In this document: piece after piece, positions 8,636 to 17,475 of the stretch
Numbering within the stretch: the stretch's first letter is position 1
Layout of the letters: each line of letters begins with the position of its first letter
Assembly (NCBI RefSeq): GCF_006516965.1
Contig: NZ_VHLH01000005.1
Span: 62,001 to 126,000, forward strand
DNA length: 64,000 bases
Direction of reading: 5' to 3'
From: Pararhizobium mangrovi
Lineage (GTDB): Bacteria; Pseudomonadota; Alphaproteobacteria; Rhizobiales; Rhizobiaceae
Notes under the pieces: model-generated
Seen by the model: only the letters and a program-made list of their open reading frames with translations
The model's database searches: none
Told to the model about the DNA's origin: nothing
Position numbers and translations under genes: made by a program

Positions 8636-8935
8636 GCGCCATCCGGCCTGAAGAGCGTGGCAGTCCGCATCGCTTTCGTGCCGGACTGGGCGGCTTTTCG
8701 GGTCGAGCGAACGTATCGGATCGCTCGCATCCCGACGAACGATACCGACACGACGGAGCGCCGATCGCAAGAAAACCGCGAAGAAGTCTCATTTTGAGTT
8801 GCATCGGCGGTGCGAATTTCTGATCTTGCCCGCGAGCAGTCGCGACACGTCGTCTTCAGGGAGGGTCGCGAAGGCAGTTGGCGGCGCCTTGCCGGTTCGG
8901 CGAAGGGCGACGTCGCGTCAATCGGGAGGAATTCG

Positions 8936-10141
8936 ATGAAGACATCCGCGCTTCTGGCAACAGTCGCATTCGCGCTAGCCGCTTCGGGCGGCACGGCAAC
9001 GGCTGCCGACAACGTCGTCAAGCTCGGCGCTTCGGTGCAGCTGACCGGCACCAACGCCAATACCGGGCGCTACTACCAGGACGCCTACCGGCTGACGGTC
9101 GACAAGATCAACGATGCCGGCGGCATCAAGATCGGCGACAAGACCTACAAGCTGCAGCTCGACATCCTCGACAACCAGTCCGACGTCAATCTGAGCGTTC
9201 GCCAGTACGTGCAGCTCCTGAAGTCCGACAATGTCGACTTCCTGCTCGGCCCGTTCGCCTCGAACTTCGCGCTCAACGACAGTTCGGTCGCGGAGAAGTA
9301 TCAGGTGCCGATGGTGCAGGGTGGCGGCGCTTCGGGGCAGATCTACAGCCGCGGCTACAAATACATCTTCGGCACCCTGCCGCCGGCCGACGACTACTTC
9401 GCCTCGACGATCGACATGCTTGGCAAGGTCGATCCGACGCCGAAGACCGTCGCCCTCGTCGCGGCCGACGATTCCTTCGACGTCTCGGTCGCCGAGGGCA
9501 CGCGCAAGCACATCAAGGACGCCGGCATGAAGCTGGTGCTCGACAAGCAGTTCCGCGACGGCGGCGGCGAGTTCTCGTCGATCCTCTCGCAGATCAAGTC
9601 GAGCGACGTCGACGCCGTGCTGTGGACCGGCCACGAGACGGACGCGCTGAACTTCATCCGCCAGGCGAAGAGCCTCAACGTCAATCCGAAGGACTTCTAC
9701 TCCTTCACCGTCGGCGTGCCGACGGCGGATTTCCGCCAGGCGCTCGGCAAGGATGCGAACTATGCCTTCGGCATGACGTCCTGGCTGCCGAACGAGTCGC
9801 TGAAGGACAAATGGTTCGGCGATGCCAAGTCGTTCGCCGATGCCTACCAGAAGAAGTACGGCTACGCGCCGGATTACCACGCCGCTTCGGGTGCGGCCGA
9901 CGTGGAGACCTTCGCCTACGCACTGGAAAAGGCCGGCTCGACGAAGCCGGACGCCGTGCGCGACGCGATCGCGAAGTCTGACTTCGACAGCCTCTACGCG
10001 CACGTGAAGTACGGCGAGAACGGCCAGATCGACCTGCCGCAGATCGTCGTCCAGATCCAGGACGGAAAGCTCGTGCCGGTCTATACCGACCACATGCTGA
10101 ACAAGCCGCAATACCCGATCCCGGCGTGGGGCAAGCGCTGA
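8936..10141 (+). CDS. ABC transporter substrate-binding protein, branched-chain amino acid type (LivK-like)
   Basis: A 401-residue periplasmic binding protein (Peripla_BP_6 family). The signal peptide is [19 protein letters not shown]...TATAA; the mature part begins [20 protein letters not shown], typical of Liv-type proteins, and contains [29 protein letters not shown]-like family segments. ATG 8936 is chosen because GGGAGGA lies just upstream and the signal peptide follows directly. It is the first gene of a five-gene livK-H-M-G-F unit. These proteins bind amino acids, amides, urea or aromatic acids, so the ligand is uncertain. Confidence 0.92.
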   Translation: MKTSALLATVAFALAASGGTATAADNVVKLGASVQLTGTNANTGRYYQDAYRLTVDKINDAGGIKIGDKTYKLQLDILDNQSDVNLSVRQYVQLLKSDNVDFLLGPFASNFALNDSSVAEKYQVPMVQGGGASGQIYSRGYKYIFGTLPPADDYFASTIDMLGKVDPTPKTVALVAADDSFDVSVAEGTRKHIKDAGMKLVLDKQFRDGGGEFSSILSQIKSSDVDAVLWTGHETDALNFIRQAKSLNVNPKDFYSFTVGVPTADFRQALGKDANYAFGMTSWLPNESLKDKWFGDAKSFADAYQKKYGYAPDYHAASGAADVETFAYALEKAGSTKPDAVRDAIAKSDFDSLYAHVKYGENGQIDLPQIVVQIQDGKLVPVYTDHMLNKPQYPIPAWGKR

Positions 10142-10162
10142 CCTTCGTTTCGTGAGACGCTG

Positions 10163-10189
10163 AGACCCGCCTTCGCGTGCGGCGGGTCT
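10163..10189 (+). terminator. Intergenic hairpin between livK-like and livH-like genes
   Basis: AGACCCGCC (10163-10171) and GGCGGGTCT (10181-10189) form a perfect 9-bp stem with a 9-nt loop. There is no U-run, so it probably acts as a 3' mRNA stabiliser or partial attenuator that lets the binding protein be made in excess over the membrane components. Confidence 0.6.
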
Positions 10190-10257
10190 TAACGCCAACG
10201 GGGCCACGAAACGCCGCCGCGATCGAACGCGGCATCCTTGGGGGAGAAGAGACAACC

Positions 10258-11115
10258 GTGCTTCTGGTGCAGATCCTCGTCAACGGCGTGCTGCTCGGCG
10301 GGCTTTATGGCCTCATGGGGCTCGGCATGGCGCTCGTTTGGGGCGTGCTCAACGTCGTCAACCTCGCCCATGGCGCGCTGATCATGCTCGGCGGCTACCT
10401 GACCTATTACCTCTTCACCGGCCTCGGCATCGATCCGTTCGTGGCGCTGCCGATCGCCGCCCTCGGCATGTTCGTCATCGGCTACTGCCTGCAGCGCTTC
10501 ATCCTCAACCTCATCGTCCGCTCGGCGATGCTGAACACGCTGCTCATCACCTTCGGCCTCAGCGTCGTCATCACCTATCTGGCGCAACTCCTCTTCAGTG
10601 CCGACTTCCGCACCATCAACCCGACCTATTCCGGCGCGAACTTCGCCGTCGCCGGCATCACGATCCCCGTCGTCAGCCTCGCCGCCTTCGTCATCGCCTT
10701 CGTGCTTGCCGGCGCCGTCTGGTGGCTCCTGAACGAGATGACGATTGGGCGCGCCATTCGCGCCACGGCACAGAACCTGACGGCCGCGCGGCTCTACGGC
10801 GTCGATCCGCGCAACATATACGCGCTGACCTTCGGCATCGGCGCAGCGCTGGCGGGCGTCGCCGGCGGGCTCTTCGGCATCCTCACGCATCTGACGCCCT
10901 ATGTCGGCGCGACGCTGACGGCGAAATCCTTCGTCATCGCCATCATCGGCGGGCTCTCGAACCCCTTCAAGGTCATTCTGGGCGGCATCGTCATCGGCGT
11001 GGCGGAACAGCTCGCCTCGCTCTATCTCGGGCCGACATATATCGACGTCATCTCCTTCGGGCTCCTCGTCGTCGTGCTCGTCGTCAGGCCCGCCCGCTCT
11101 CTGAGGGCCGCCTAG
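10258..11115 (+). CDS. Branched-chain amino acid-type ABC permease (LivH-like)
   Basis: A 285-residue multi-TM permease. GTG 10258 is preferred over an upstream ATG because it is preceded by GGGGGAGAAGAG and begins directly with the LivH-type VQILVNGVLLGGLYGLMGLG segment. The conserved NLAHGALIMLGGYLTYYLF and an EAA-like loop (NMTAARLYGVDPR-type: NLTAARLYGVDPRNI) are visible. Its stop is immediately followed by the next permease start. Confidence 0.93.
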   Translation: MLLVQILVNGVLLGGLYGLMGLGMALVWGVLNVVNLAHGALIMLGGYLTYYLFTGLGIDPFVALPIAALGMFVIGYCLQRFILNLIVRSAMLNTLLITFGLSVVITYLAQLLFSADFRTINPTYSGANFAVAGITIPVVSLAAFVIAFVLAGAVWWLLNEMTIGRAIRATAQNLTAARLYGVDPRNIYALTFGIGAALAGVAGGLFGILTHLTPYVGATLTAKSFVIAIIGGLSNPFKVILGGIVIGVAEQLASLYLGPTYIDVISFGLLVVVLVVRPARSLRAA

Positions 11116-12057
11116 ATGATCCGCCTCGCCATCATCCTGGTCGGAGCGGCCATCCTCGCCTGCCTGCCCTTCTTCACCGGCGCGGTCTTCATGCAGTTCG
11201 CCATCAACGCGCTGATCCTCGCCGTCCTCACCCAGTCCTGGAACATCATCGGCGGCTTCACCGGCTACGTCTCCTTCGGCAATTCCACCTTCTACGGTCT
11301 CGGCATCTACGGCACAGCTGTCGCCATGGTGAAGTTCTCGTTGCCCTTCGCCGTCGGGCTCGGCTGCGGCGCGGTGCTCGCCGTGCTCGCCGCACTCCTT
11401 ATCGGCATTCCGATCCTGCGCCTGCGGGGGCCCTATTTCGCCATTGCCACACTCGGCCTTGCCGCGGCGACCGGCGCCCTCGTCTCGACCATCGACCTCG
11501 CCGGCGCGAATACCGGGCTCGTCCTGCCGCTCGTGCGTGCGGACACCATGTTCTACGAACTCGCGCTCGGCCTGCTTCTCGTCTGCACGCTGACGGTGCT
11601 GTGGATCGCGACGAGCCGCTTCGGCGCCGGCCTCGTCGCCATTCGCGAGGACGAGGACGCCGCGGCGACGATGGGTGTCAACACGACCGCCTACAAGGTG
11701 ATCGCGCTGATGATGTCGGCCTTCTTCACGGCGATCGCCGGCGGCATCTACGCCTACTGGATCTCGTTCATCGATCCGTCGAGCGCCTTCGACCCGACCT
11801 TGAACGTGCGCATGGTCATCATGGCCGTTTTCGGCGGGCCGGGCACGGTGCTGGGGCCCCTCGCCGGGTCCTTCATCCTTTCGGCGGTCTACGAGGTGCT
11901 TTCGAGCTGGATTTCCACCGCGGCGGCCCTTCTCTTCGGCATCGTCATCGTGCTTGCTGTCATCTTCACCCCGCGCGGCATCGCCGACGTGCTCGTCGGT
12001 GTACGCCGGCACGGCTGGCGCTACCTGACGCGCAACATCCGGGAGAACCGGCTGTGA
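11116..12057 (+). CDS. Branched-chain amino acid-type ABC permease (LivM-like)
   Basis: A 313-residue inner-membrane permease, second membrane subunit. It shows the LivM hallmarks ALILAVLTQSWNIIGGFTGYVSFGNSTFYGLG near the N-terminus and the loop REDEDAAATMGVNTTAYKVIAL, followed by VFGGPGTVLGPLAG. It starts right after the TAG of the LivH-like gene and ends in a GTGA overlap with the ATPase gene. Confidence 0.94.
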   Translation: MIRLAIILVGAAILACLPFFTGAVFMQFAINALILAVLTQSWNIIGGFTGYVSFGNSTFYGLGIYGTAVAMVKFSLPFAVGLGCGAVLAVLAALLIGIPILRLRGPYFAIATLGLAAATGALVSTIDLAGANTGLVLPLVRADTMFYELALGLLLVCTLTVLWIATSRFGAGLVAIREDEDAAATMGVNTTAYKVIALMMSAFFTAIAGGIYAYWISFIDPSSAFDPTLNVRMVIMAVFGGPGTVLGPLAGSFILSAVYEVLSSWISTAAALLFGIVIVLAVIFTPRGIADVLVGVRRHGWRYLTRNIRENRL

Positions 12058-12800
12058 GCGCTGCGGAACCGCCCATCCTTCAGGCCAAGGGGCTGACGAA
12101 GCGCTTCGCCGGCCTCGTTTCGGTCGACCATGTCGACTTCTCGCTCGCCAGGAACGAGATCCTCGGTCTCATCGGACCGAACGGTGCCGGCAAGACGACG
12201 CTCGTCAACATGATTTCCGGCACGCTGCGCCCGAGCGAAGGCGAGCTCGCCTTCAAGGGCGAGCGCATCGACACTCTGCCTTCCTACCGTCGCGCCCATC
12301 TCGGCATCGCACGCACCTTTCAGGTCATGAAGCCGTTTCCCGGCCTTTCGACGCTCGACAACGTGGCCGTCGGCGCGATGTTCGGAACCGGCGGCGGCGA
12401 GAAGTCGCGGGCGAAAGCGCGCGAAAAGGCCCGGGAATGGCTGGAGTTCACCGGCCTCGGAAACCGCCTCGAAGCCTCGGCGGACAGCCTCGGTGGGCCG
12501 GACCGCAAGCGCCTGGAATTCGCCAAGGCGCTCGCCATGGAACCGGAACTGCTTCTCCTCGACGAGGTGATGGCCGGCTTGACCGCCGTCGAGGTCGACC
12601 AGGTCGTGGAGCTCATCAAGAAGATCCGCGATCAAGGCGTGACGATCCTCGTTATCGAGCACGTCATCAAGGCGATCCGCAGCCTTTCCGACCGGGTGCT
12701 GGTCCTTCATCACGGCGAAGCGATCGCCGAGGGCGATCCTGCGACGGTGCTCGAAAATCCGCAGGTGGTCGAGGCCTATCTCGGCAAGAGGCGGGCATGA
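12054..12800 (+). CDS. Branched-chain amino acid-type ABC ATP-binding protein (LivG-like)
   Basis: A 248-residue ABC ATPase. GTG 12054 overlaps the stop of the LivM-like gene. Walker A is GPNGAGKTT; the LivG-specific RTFQVMKPFPGLSTLDNVAVGAM segment is present. The ABC signature reads LGGPDRKRLE rather than the usual LSxGxxR/Q (first position L-G-G-P-D), which is a mild departure, while the Walker B region LLLLDEVMAGL and the switch histidine in IEHVIKAI are intact. It forms a heterodimer with the LivF-like protein. Confidence 0.93.
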   Translation: MSAAEPPILQAKGLTKRFAGLVSVDHVDFSLARNEILGLIGPNGAGKTTLVNMISGTLRPSEGELAFKGERIDTLPSYRRAHLGIARTFQVMKPFPGLSTLDNVAVGAMFGTGGGEKSRAKAREKAREWLEFTGLGNRLEASADSLGGPDRKRLEFAKALAMEPELLLLDEVMAGLTAVEVDQVVELIKKIRDQGVTILVIEHVIKAIRSLSDRVLVLHHGEAIAEGDPATVLENPQVVEAYLGKRRA

Positions 12801-13510
12801 ACGAAACGGTCCTTTCCATTCGGAAGCTGACGGCGGGCTACGGCGGCGCGCCCGTCCTCTTCGACGTCGATCTCGAGGTTCGCGCAGGCGAGATCGTCGC
12901 CCTCGTCGGCTCGAACGGCGCCGGCAAGACGACGCTGCTTCGTGCCGTCTCGCGCGTGCTTCGCGCGGAAGGCGGCATCGCGTTCAACGGCGAGGACATC
13001 CTGCCGCTGCCGCCCGAAAAGGTGTTCTCCCGCGGGCTCGTCCAGGTGCCCGAAGGTCGCCAGCTCTTCGGCGCGATGACGGTGGAGGAAAACCTGCGCA
13101 TGGGCGCCTTCCGGCGCACCGACAAACGAACTCTGAAGGAAAGCTTCGAGCACGTCTACGGTCTCTTCCCCATCCTCGAGGAGCGCCGGCGCGGGCTCGC
13201 CGGCAACCTTTCGGGCGGCGAGCAGCAGATGTGCGCCATGGGCCGCGCGTTGATGGCCGAGCCGAAGCTCTTGCTGATCGACGAGATGTCGCTCGGCCTA
13301 GCGCCGGTGATCGTCGACCAGCTTCTCGATGTGCTGACGGACATCCGCTCGCGTGGCGTCACCGTCCTTCTCGTCGAACAGGACGTCTTCGCCGCCTTTT
13401 CCGTCGCCGACCGCGGCTACGTCATGGAGACGGGCCGGATTACCCGTGAAGGTCCGGTGAGCGAACTCGGCGACGATCCGGCCGTACGCGAGGCCTATCT
13501 CGGCGCCTGA
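12797..13510 (+). CDS. Branched-chain amino acid-type ABC ATP-binding protein (LivF-like)
   Basis: A 237-residue ABC ATPase starting at an ATG that overlaps the stop of the LivG-like gene. It has LTAGYGGAPVLFDVDLEV, Walker A GSNGAGKTT, the LivF hallmark VPEGRQLFGAMTVEENLRMGA, signature LSGGEQQM, and Walker B LLLIDEMSLGLAP. It is the last gene of the transporter unit; about 110 bases separate it from the dehydrogenase. Confidence 0.95.
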   Translation: MNETVLSIRKLTAGYGGAPVLFDVDLEVRAGEIVALVGSNGAGKTTLLRAVSRVLRAEGGIAFNGEDILPLPPEKVFSRGLVQVPEGRQLFGAMTVEENLRMGAFRRTDKRTLKESFEHVYGLFPILEERRRGLAGNLSGGEQQMCAMGRALMAEPKLLLIDEMSLGLAPVIVDQLLDVLTDIRSRGVTVLLVEQDVFAAFSVADRGYVMETGRITREGPVSELGDDPAVREAYLGA

Positions 13511-13619
13511 CACGCCGGTCAAGATCGAGGCCGATGCGTAACAATCCGTCGCGCCGATGGACACAAAGCCGGCCCTTCCGCGTCTTTACCCTGAGACCCG
13601 TTTCGAACAAGGAGGACCC

Positions 13620-15131
13620 ATGACCTTTACCCCCCATGGCAAGCATCTGATCGCCGGCGAATGGATCGGCAGCGATTCGACCTTCCGTTCCGAGCCGGCG
13701 AGCGGCGAGGCACACACCTTCTCCATGGGCAGCAAGGCGCTCGTCGAACAGGCCTGCGAGGCCTCCGAAGACGCCTTCTGGACCTATGGCTACACGAGCC
13801 GCGAGGAACGCGCGCGCTTCCTGGAGACGATCGCCGACGAAATCGAGGCACGCGGCGAGGACATCACGGCGATCGGCACGTCCGAAAGCGGCCTGCCCGA
13901 AGGTCGCCTGCAGGGCGAGCGCGGCCGCACGACGGGCCAGCTTCGCATGTTCGCCGACCACATCCGCAAGGGCGAGTATCTCGACTTTCGCCACGATGCG
14001 GCGATGCCGGATCGCAAGCCCGCCCCGCGGCCGGACCTTCGCATGCTCGAACGGCCGATCGGCCCGATCGCCGTCTTCGGCGCATCGAACTTTCCGCTCG
14101 CCTTTTCGACCGCCGGCGGCGATACGGCGGCGGCACTTGCAGCCGGTTGCCCCGTCGTCGTCAAGGGTCACGACGCCCATCCCGGCACGGCAGAGATCGT
14201 CGCCGAGGCGATCCATGCCGCGATCGAAAAATGCGACATGCCGGCCGGCACCTTCTCCCTCGTACAGGGAGGCAAGCGCGACGTCGGCCAGGCGCTCGTC
14301 CAGCATCCGCTGATCAAGGCGGTGGGCTTCACCGGCTCGCTGGCCGGCGGCCGCGCACTCTACGATCTGTGTGCGCAACGCCCCGAGCCGATCCCCTTCT
14401 ATGGCGAGCTCGGTTCGGTGAACCCGATGTTCCTGCTTCCCGAAGCGATGGGCGCGCGCAGCGCGGAGATCGCCAAGGGCTGGGCCGGAAGCCTGGCGAT
14501 GGGCGCCGGCCAGTTCTGCACCAATCCGGGCATCGCGGTCGTCCTCGAAGAAAAGGCCGACGCCTTCGCGAACGCCGTCAAGGAGGCGCTCGGCGGGACC
14601 GGGTCGCAGGTCATGCTGACGGACGGCATCGCCAAGGCCTATCGCGAAGGCCAGGCGCGCATCGCCGGGGGCCCAGGCGTTCAGGAGGTGCTGACCACCA
14701 ATTGCGACGCGCGCAACGCAACGCCCTATCTCTACCGCGTCGGCGGGAAGGACTGGCTGGATAATGCCGAACTTTCCGACGAGGTCTTCGGCCCGCTCGG
14801 GCTTCTCGTCACGGCGCGCGACACCGACGAGATGATCGCCATCGCCAGGAGCCTCGAGGGTCAGCTCACCGTCACGCTGCATCTCGACGATGCCGATCAG
14901 GAACTCGGCCGCAAACTGATGACCGTGCTCGAACGCAAGGCCGGCCGCGTGCTCGCCAACGGGTTCCCGACGGGCGTCGAGGTGTCCGACGCCATGGTGC
15001 ATGGCGGGCCGTTCCCGGCCAGCACCAATTTCGGTGCGACGTCTGTCGGCACGCTTTCCATTCGCCGTTTCCTGCGGCCGGTGTGCTACCAGAACATGCC
15101 GGAGGCCCTGCTACCCGAAGACGCGCGCTGA
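13620..15131 (+). CDS. Aldehyde dehydrogenase (NADP+), ketoglutarate-semialdehyde dehydrogenase type
   Basis: A 503-residue member of the aldehyde dehydrogenase superfamily. ATG 13620 follows AAGGAGGACCC. Catalytic residues are E263 in YGELGSVNP and C300 in GQFCTNPG; the segment FGASNFPLAFSTAGGDTAAALAAGCPVVVKGHDAHPGT-like is typical of the alpha-ketoglutarate semialdehyde (2,5-dioxopentanoate) dehydrogenase subgroup. That enzyme ends the non-phosphorylating degradation of pentoses, sugar acids and hydroxyproline, giving 2-oxoglutarate. No dehydratase or hydroxyproline gene lies nearby, so the feeding pathway cannot be read from here. Confidence 0.85.
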   Translation: MTFTPHGKHLIAGEWIGSDSTFRSEPASGEAHTFSMGSKALVEQACEASEDAFWTYGYTSREERARFLETIADEIEARGEDITAIGTSESGLPEGRLQGERGRTTGQLRMFADHIRKGEYLDFRHDAAMPDRKPAPRPDLRMLERPIGPIAVFGASNFPLAFSTAGGDTAAALAAGCPVVVKGHDAHPGTAEIVAEAIHAAIEKCDMPAGTFSLVQGGKRDVGQALVQHPLIKAVGFTGSLAGGRALYDLCAQRPEPIPFYGELGSVNPMFLLPEAMGARSAEIAKGWAGSLAMGAGQFCTNPGIAVVLEEKADAFANAVKEALGGTGSQVMLTDGIAKAYREGQARIAGGPGVQEVLTTNCDARNATPYLYRVGGKDWLDNAELSDEVFGPLGLLVTARDTDEMIAIARSLEGQLTVTLHLDDADQELGRKLMTVLERKAGRVLANGFPTGVEVSDAMVHGGPFPASTNFGATSVGTLSIRRFLRPVCYQNMPEALLPEDAR

Positions 15132-15134
15132 ACC

Positions 15135-15242
15135 AAAGACGGGCCGGCCGATGCCGACCGCGGATGAATGCCGCGGATGAATGCCACGGATGAACGAAAG
15201 GACCGGCCGGCGCACATCCTGTTGCCGGCCGGTTCCGTCTTT
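15135..15242 (+). repeat. Nested inverted repeats enclosing a 13-bp tandem triplet
   Basis: Three tandem 13-bp units (CCGCGGATGAATG at 15158 and 15171, CCACGGATGAACG at 15184) lie between inverted repeats. AAAGACGG (15135-15142) can pair with CCGTCTTT (15235-15242), continued by CCGGCC/GGCCGG, while ACCGGCCGGC (15202-15211) pairs perfectly with GCCGGCCGGT (15224-15233). The inner hairpin could terminate transcription from the dehydrogenase gene. The remaining bases up to 15481 show no gene. Confidence 0.6.
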
Positions 15243-15481
15243 GCCTACCCTACCGTTTCGTCGGCGCTTCGGTACTCGAAACCGTCCGTGCGGGCATGGT
15301 TGGCGCTCGACATCGAGCCGGCTGCCGGGATAGCCTTCGCAAGGCCGCAAGGCACGGAGAGTCTGGTGCCGGGCGCCAAGGGAACGTGCATTCGAACGGT
15401 CCGGCGAGATCGGCCGACGCATTGCCGGCGACGCGGCGCTGCCGACTGGCAAGATGGGTGGAAAAAGGGCGGGAAAGACGC

Positions 15482-17110
15482 ATGGCGGAGGTTTTCATCG
15501 GGGTCGACGTCGGCACGGGCAGCGCGCGGGCCGGCATCTTCACGGCTGACGGCGCGCTTCTGGCGACGGCAAAGCGCACGGTCGAGATCTGGCGCGAGCC
15601 GGGCGAGATCGTCGAGCAGTCGAGCGAGCAGATCTGGCAGGCCGTGTGTGCCAGCGTGAAGGAAGCGCTCGGCCAAAGCGGTGTCGAGGCTTCGAGCGTC
15701 GCCGGCATCGGCTTCGACGCGACGTGTTCGCTCGTCGTGCTCGACCCGGAGGGACAGCCGCTCGCCGTCGGACCTTCGAACGATCCCGCACGCAACGTCA
15801 TGGTCTGGATGGACCATCGCGCCGCCCGCGAGGCTGACGAGATCAATGCGACCGGCCATCCGGTCCTTCGCTACGTCGGCGGACGCATCTCCCCGGAAAT
15901 GGAAACGCCGAAGCTGCTCTGGCTCAAGCGAAACCGGCCGGACGGCTTCGCGAGCGCCGGCTATTTCTTCGACCTTGCGGACTACCTGACCTTCCGGGCG
16001 ACCGGCAGCCTGTCCCGTTCGGCCTGCACCGTCACCTGCAAGTGGACCTATCTCGCGCACGAGCGCCGCTGGGATCCGGATTACTTCCGACGGATCGGCC
16101 TCGAAGAGCTTGCCGACGAAGACTTTCGCCGCATCGGAACGGACATCGTCGAACCCGGCAGCGCGCTCGGCACCGGCCTGACCGGGGAAGCCGGCCATGC
16201 GCTCGGCCTGCCGGTCGGCACCGCGGTGGGTGCCGCACTGATCGATGCGCATGCCGGCGGCGTCGGGACGCTCGGCAGTGCCATCGAGGGTCAGGCGGCC
16301 GAGGTCGAAAGCCGCCTCGCCTATATCTTCGGAACCTCGGCCTGCTCCATGGCCTCGACGCGCGAACCGGCCTATGTCGACGGCGTCTGGGGCCCTTATT
16401 ACGATGCGATGATCCCCGGCCTCTGGCTGAACGAAGGCGGGCAATCGGCCGCCGGAGCGGCGATCGACCATCTGGTGACACTGCACCCGGCCGCGCCCAA
16501 AGCGCGCCGGAAGGCCGAAGGCGATGGTCTCGGACTGACCGCCTGGCTCGAACGGCGCGCCCGTGAGGCTGCGACCGGATCCGACGTCGTCTCGCTGGCA
16601 CGCGGCCTTCACGTCGTGCCGGAATTTCTCGGCAACCGCTCTCCATTCGCCGAGCCGGACGCACGCGCCGTGATCGCCGGCCTCGGGCTCGACGACGGCA
16701 TGGAAAGCCTCGTCTCGCTCTATGTCGCGGGGCTTTGCGGCGTCGGCTACGGCCTGCGTCAGCTTCTCGACCGGTTCGCCGAAAACGGCGTTTCGATCAC
16801 CACCATCGTGGCGAGCGGCGGCGCGGCGCAGAGCGATCTCGTGCGCCAGGTGCTTGCCGATACCACCGGCGTGGCCGTGGCGATCGCGAACGCGGAAGAG
16901 CCCGTGCTCCTCGGTTCGGCCATGCTGGCCGCCGCAGCCGGCGGGCACGAGGGCAGCGTCGCTTCCGCGATGACCGCGATGTCCGCCCCCGCGCGCCTCT
17001 ATACCCCGGCGGGCGGCGAGACGGCCACGAGGCACGACGCGCGCTATGCCGCCTTCGAGAAACTGCAGGCCGCAGCACGCGAGATCCGCAACGCGCAAGC
17101 CGCGCGGTAG
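15482..17110 (+). CDS. FGGY-family pentulose kinase (D-ribulokinase-like)
   Basis: A 542-residue ATP-dependent sugar kinase. The N-terminus MAEVFIGVDVGTGSARAGIF carries the phosphate-1 motif; GIGFDATCSLVVLD, NVMVWMDHRAAREAD and YVGGRISPEMETPKLLWLK are typical of the five-carbon FGGY group that includes bacterial and eukaryotic D-ribulokinases. The C-terminal half has the second actin-like lobe with IVASGGAAQSDLVRQVLADTTG. It likely phosphorylates a ketopentose such as D-ribulose in the cytoplasm. It follows the dehydrogenase by 350 bases on the same strand; whether the Liv-type transporter feeds it is unproven. Confidence 0.85.
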   Translation: MAEVFIGVDVGTGSARAGIFTADGALLATAKRTVEIWREPGEIVEQSSEQIWQAVCASVKEALGQSGVEASSVAGIGFDATCSLVVLDPEGQPLAVGPSNDPARNVMVWMDHRAAREADEINATGHPVLRYVGGRISPEMETPKLLWLKRNRPDGFASAGYFFDLADYLTFRATGSLSRSACTVTCKWTYLAHERRWDPDYFRRIGLEELADEDFRRIGTDIVEPGSALGTGLTGEAGHALGLPVGTAVGAALIDAHAGGVGTLGSAIEGQAAEVESRLAYIFGTSACSMASTREPAYVDGVWGPYYDAMIPGLWLNEGGQSAAGAAIDHLVTLHPAAPKARRKAEGDGLGLTAWLERRAREAATGSDVVSLARGLHVVPEFLGNRSPFAEPDARAVIAGLGLDDGMESLVSLYVAGLCGVGYGLRQLLDRFAENGVSITTIVASGGAAQSDLVRQVLADTTGVAVAIANAEEPVLLGSAMLAAAAGGHEGSVASAMTAMSAPARLYTPAGGETATRHDARYAAFEKLQAAAREIRNAQAAR

Positions 17111-17475
17111 CAGCCCTGTCCCTTCTTTCCGGCACGATACTGGATCCGCGATTGATGCGTGAACGCTCCGGCGGGGCGTCGCTCGAACGATCGTCCGGGA
17201 GACGGCGGTTCTTCGAAGGGTAAGCCCGTGCGGTTCACGTGAGCCGATCCGCGGTGCCGTTCCATATCCGCCGGGCGAACCGGGATGGGCTGCGACAGGC
17301 GGTAGCACCGCTGCATGGAACATCGCGGCGGCTCCATCATTCCCCGCATGCCGTAGGATACACCCGGTGTTCCAGCACGGAAAATGGTGCTTCCTACCCC
17401 GTTGATGGCGTGTGGTCGCCAGCGTCCGAGCGATGCAGGGGCCACGTGCAAACTGCCCAAATGAAGGAGATTTCC

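Noticed and set aside
10189-12012. A 607-codon minus-strand frame opposite livH and livM.
   Set aside because: Same shadow pattern; the plus strand encodes recognisable LivH and LivM permeases.
15132-15481. Small open frames with repeated GATGAATGCC as a repeat-peptide gene.
   Set aside because: The tandem unit is only three copies, lies within strong hairpins, and has no ribosome site or conserved product.
17111-17475. An upstream extension of the DUF992 protein by about 79 residues.
   Set aside because: The extension would precede a normal signal peptide, lacks homology, and a strong AAGGAG site stands right before ATG 17476.
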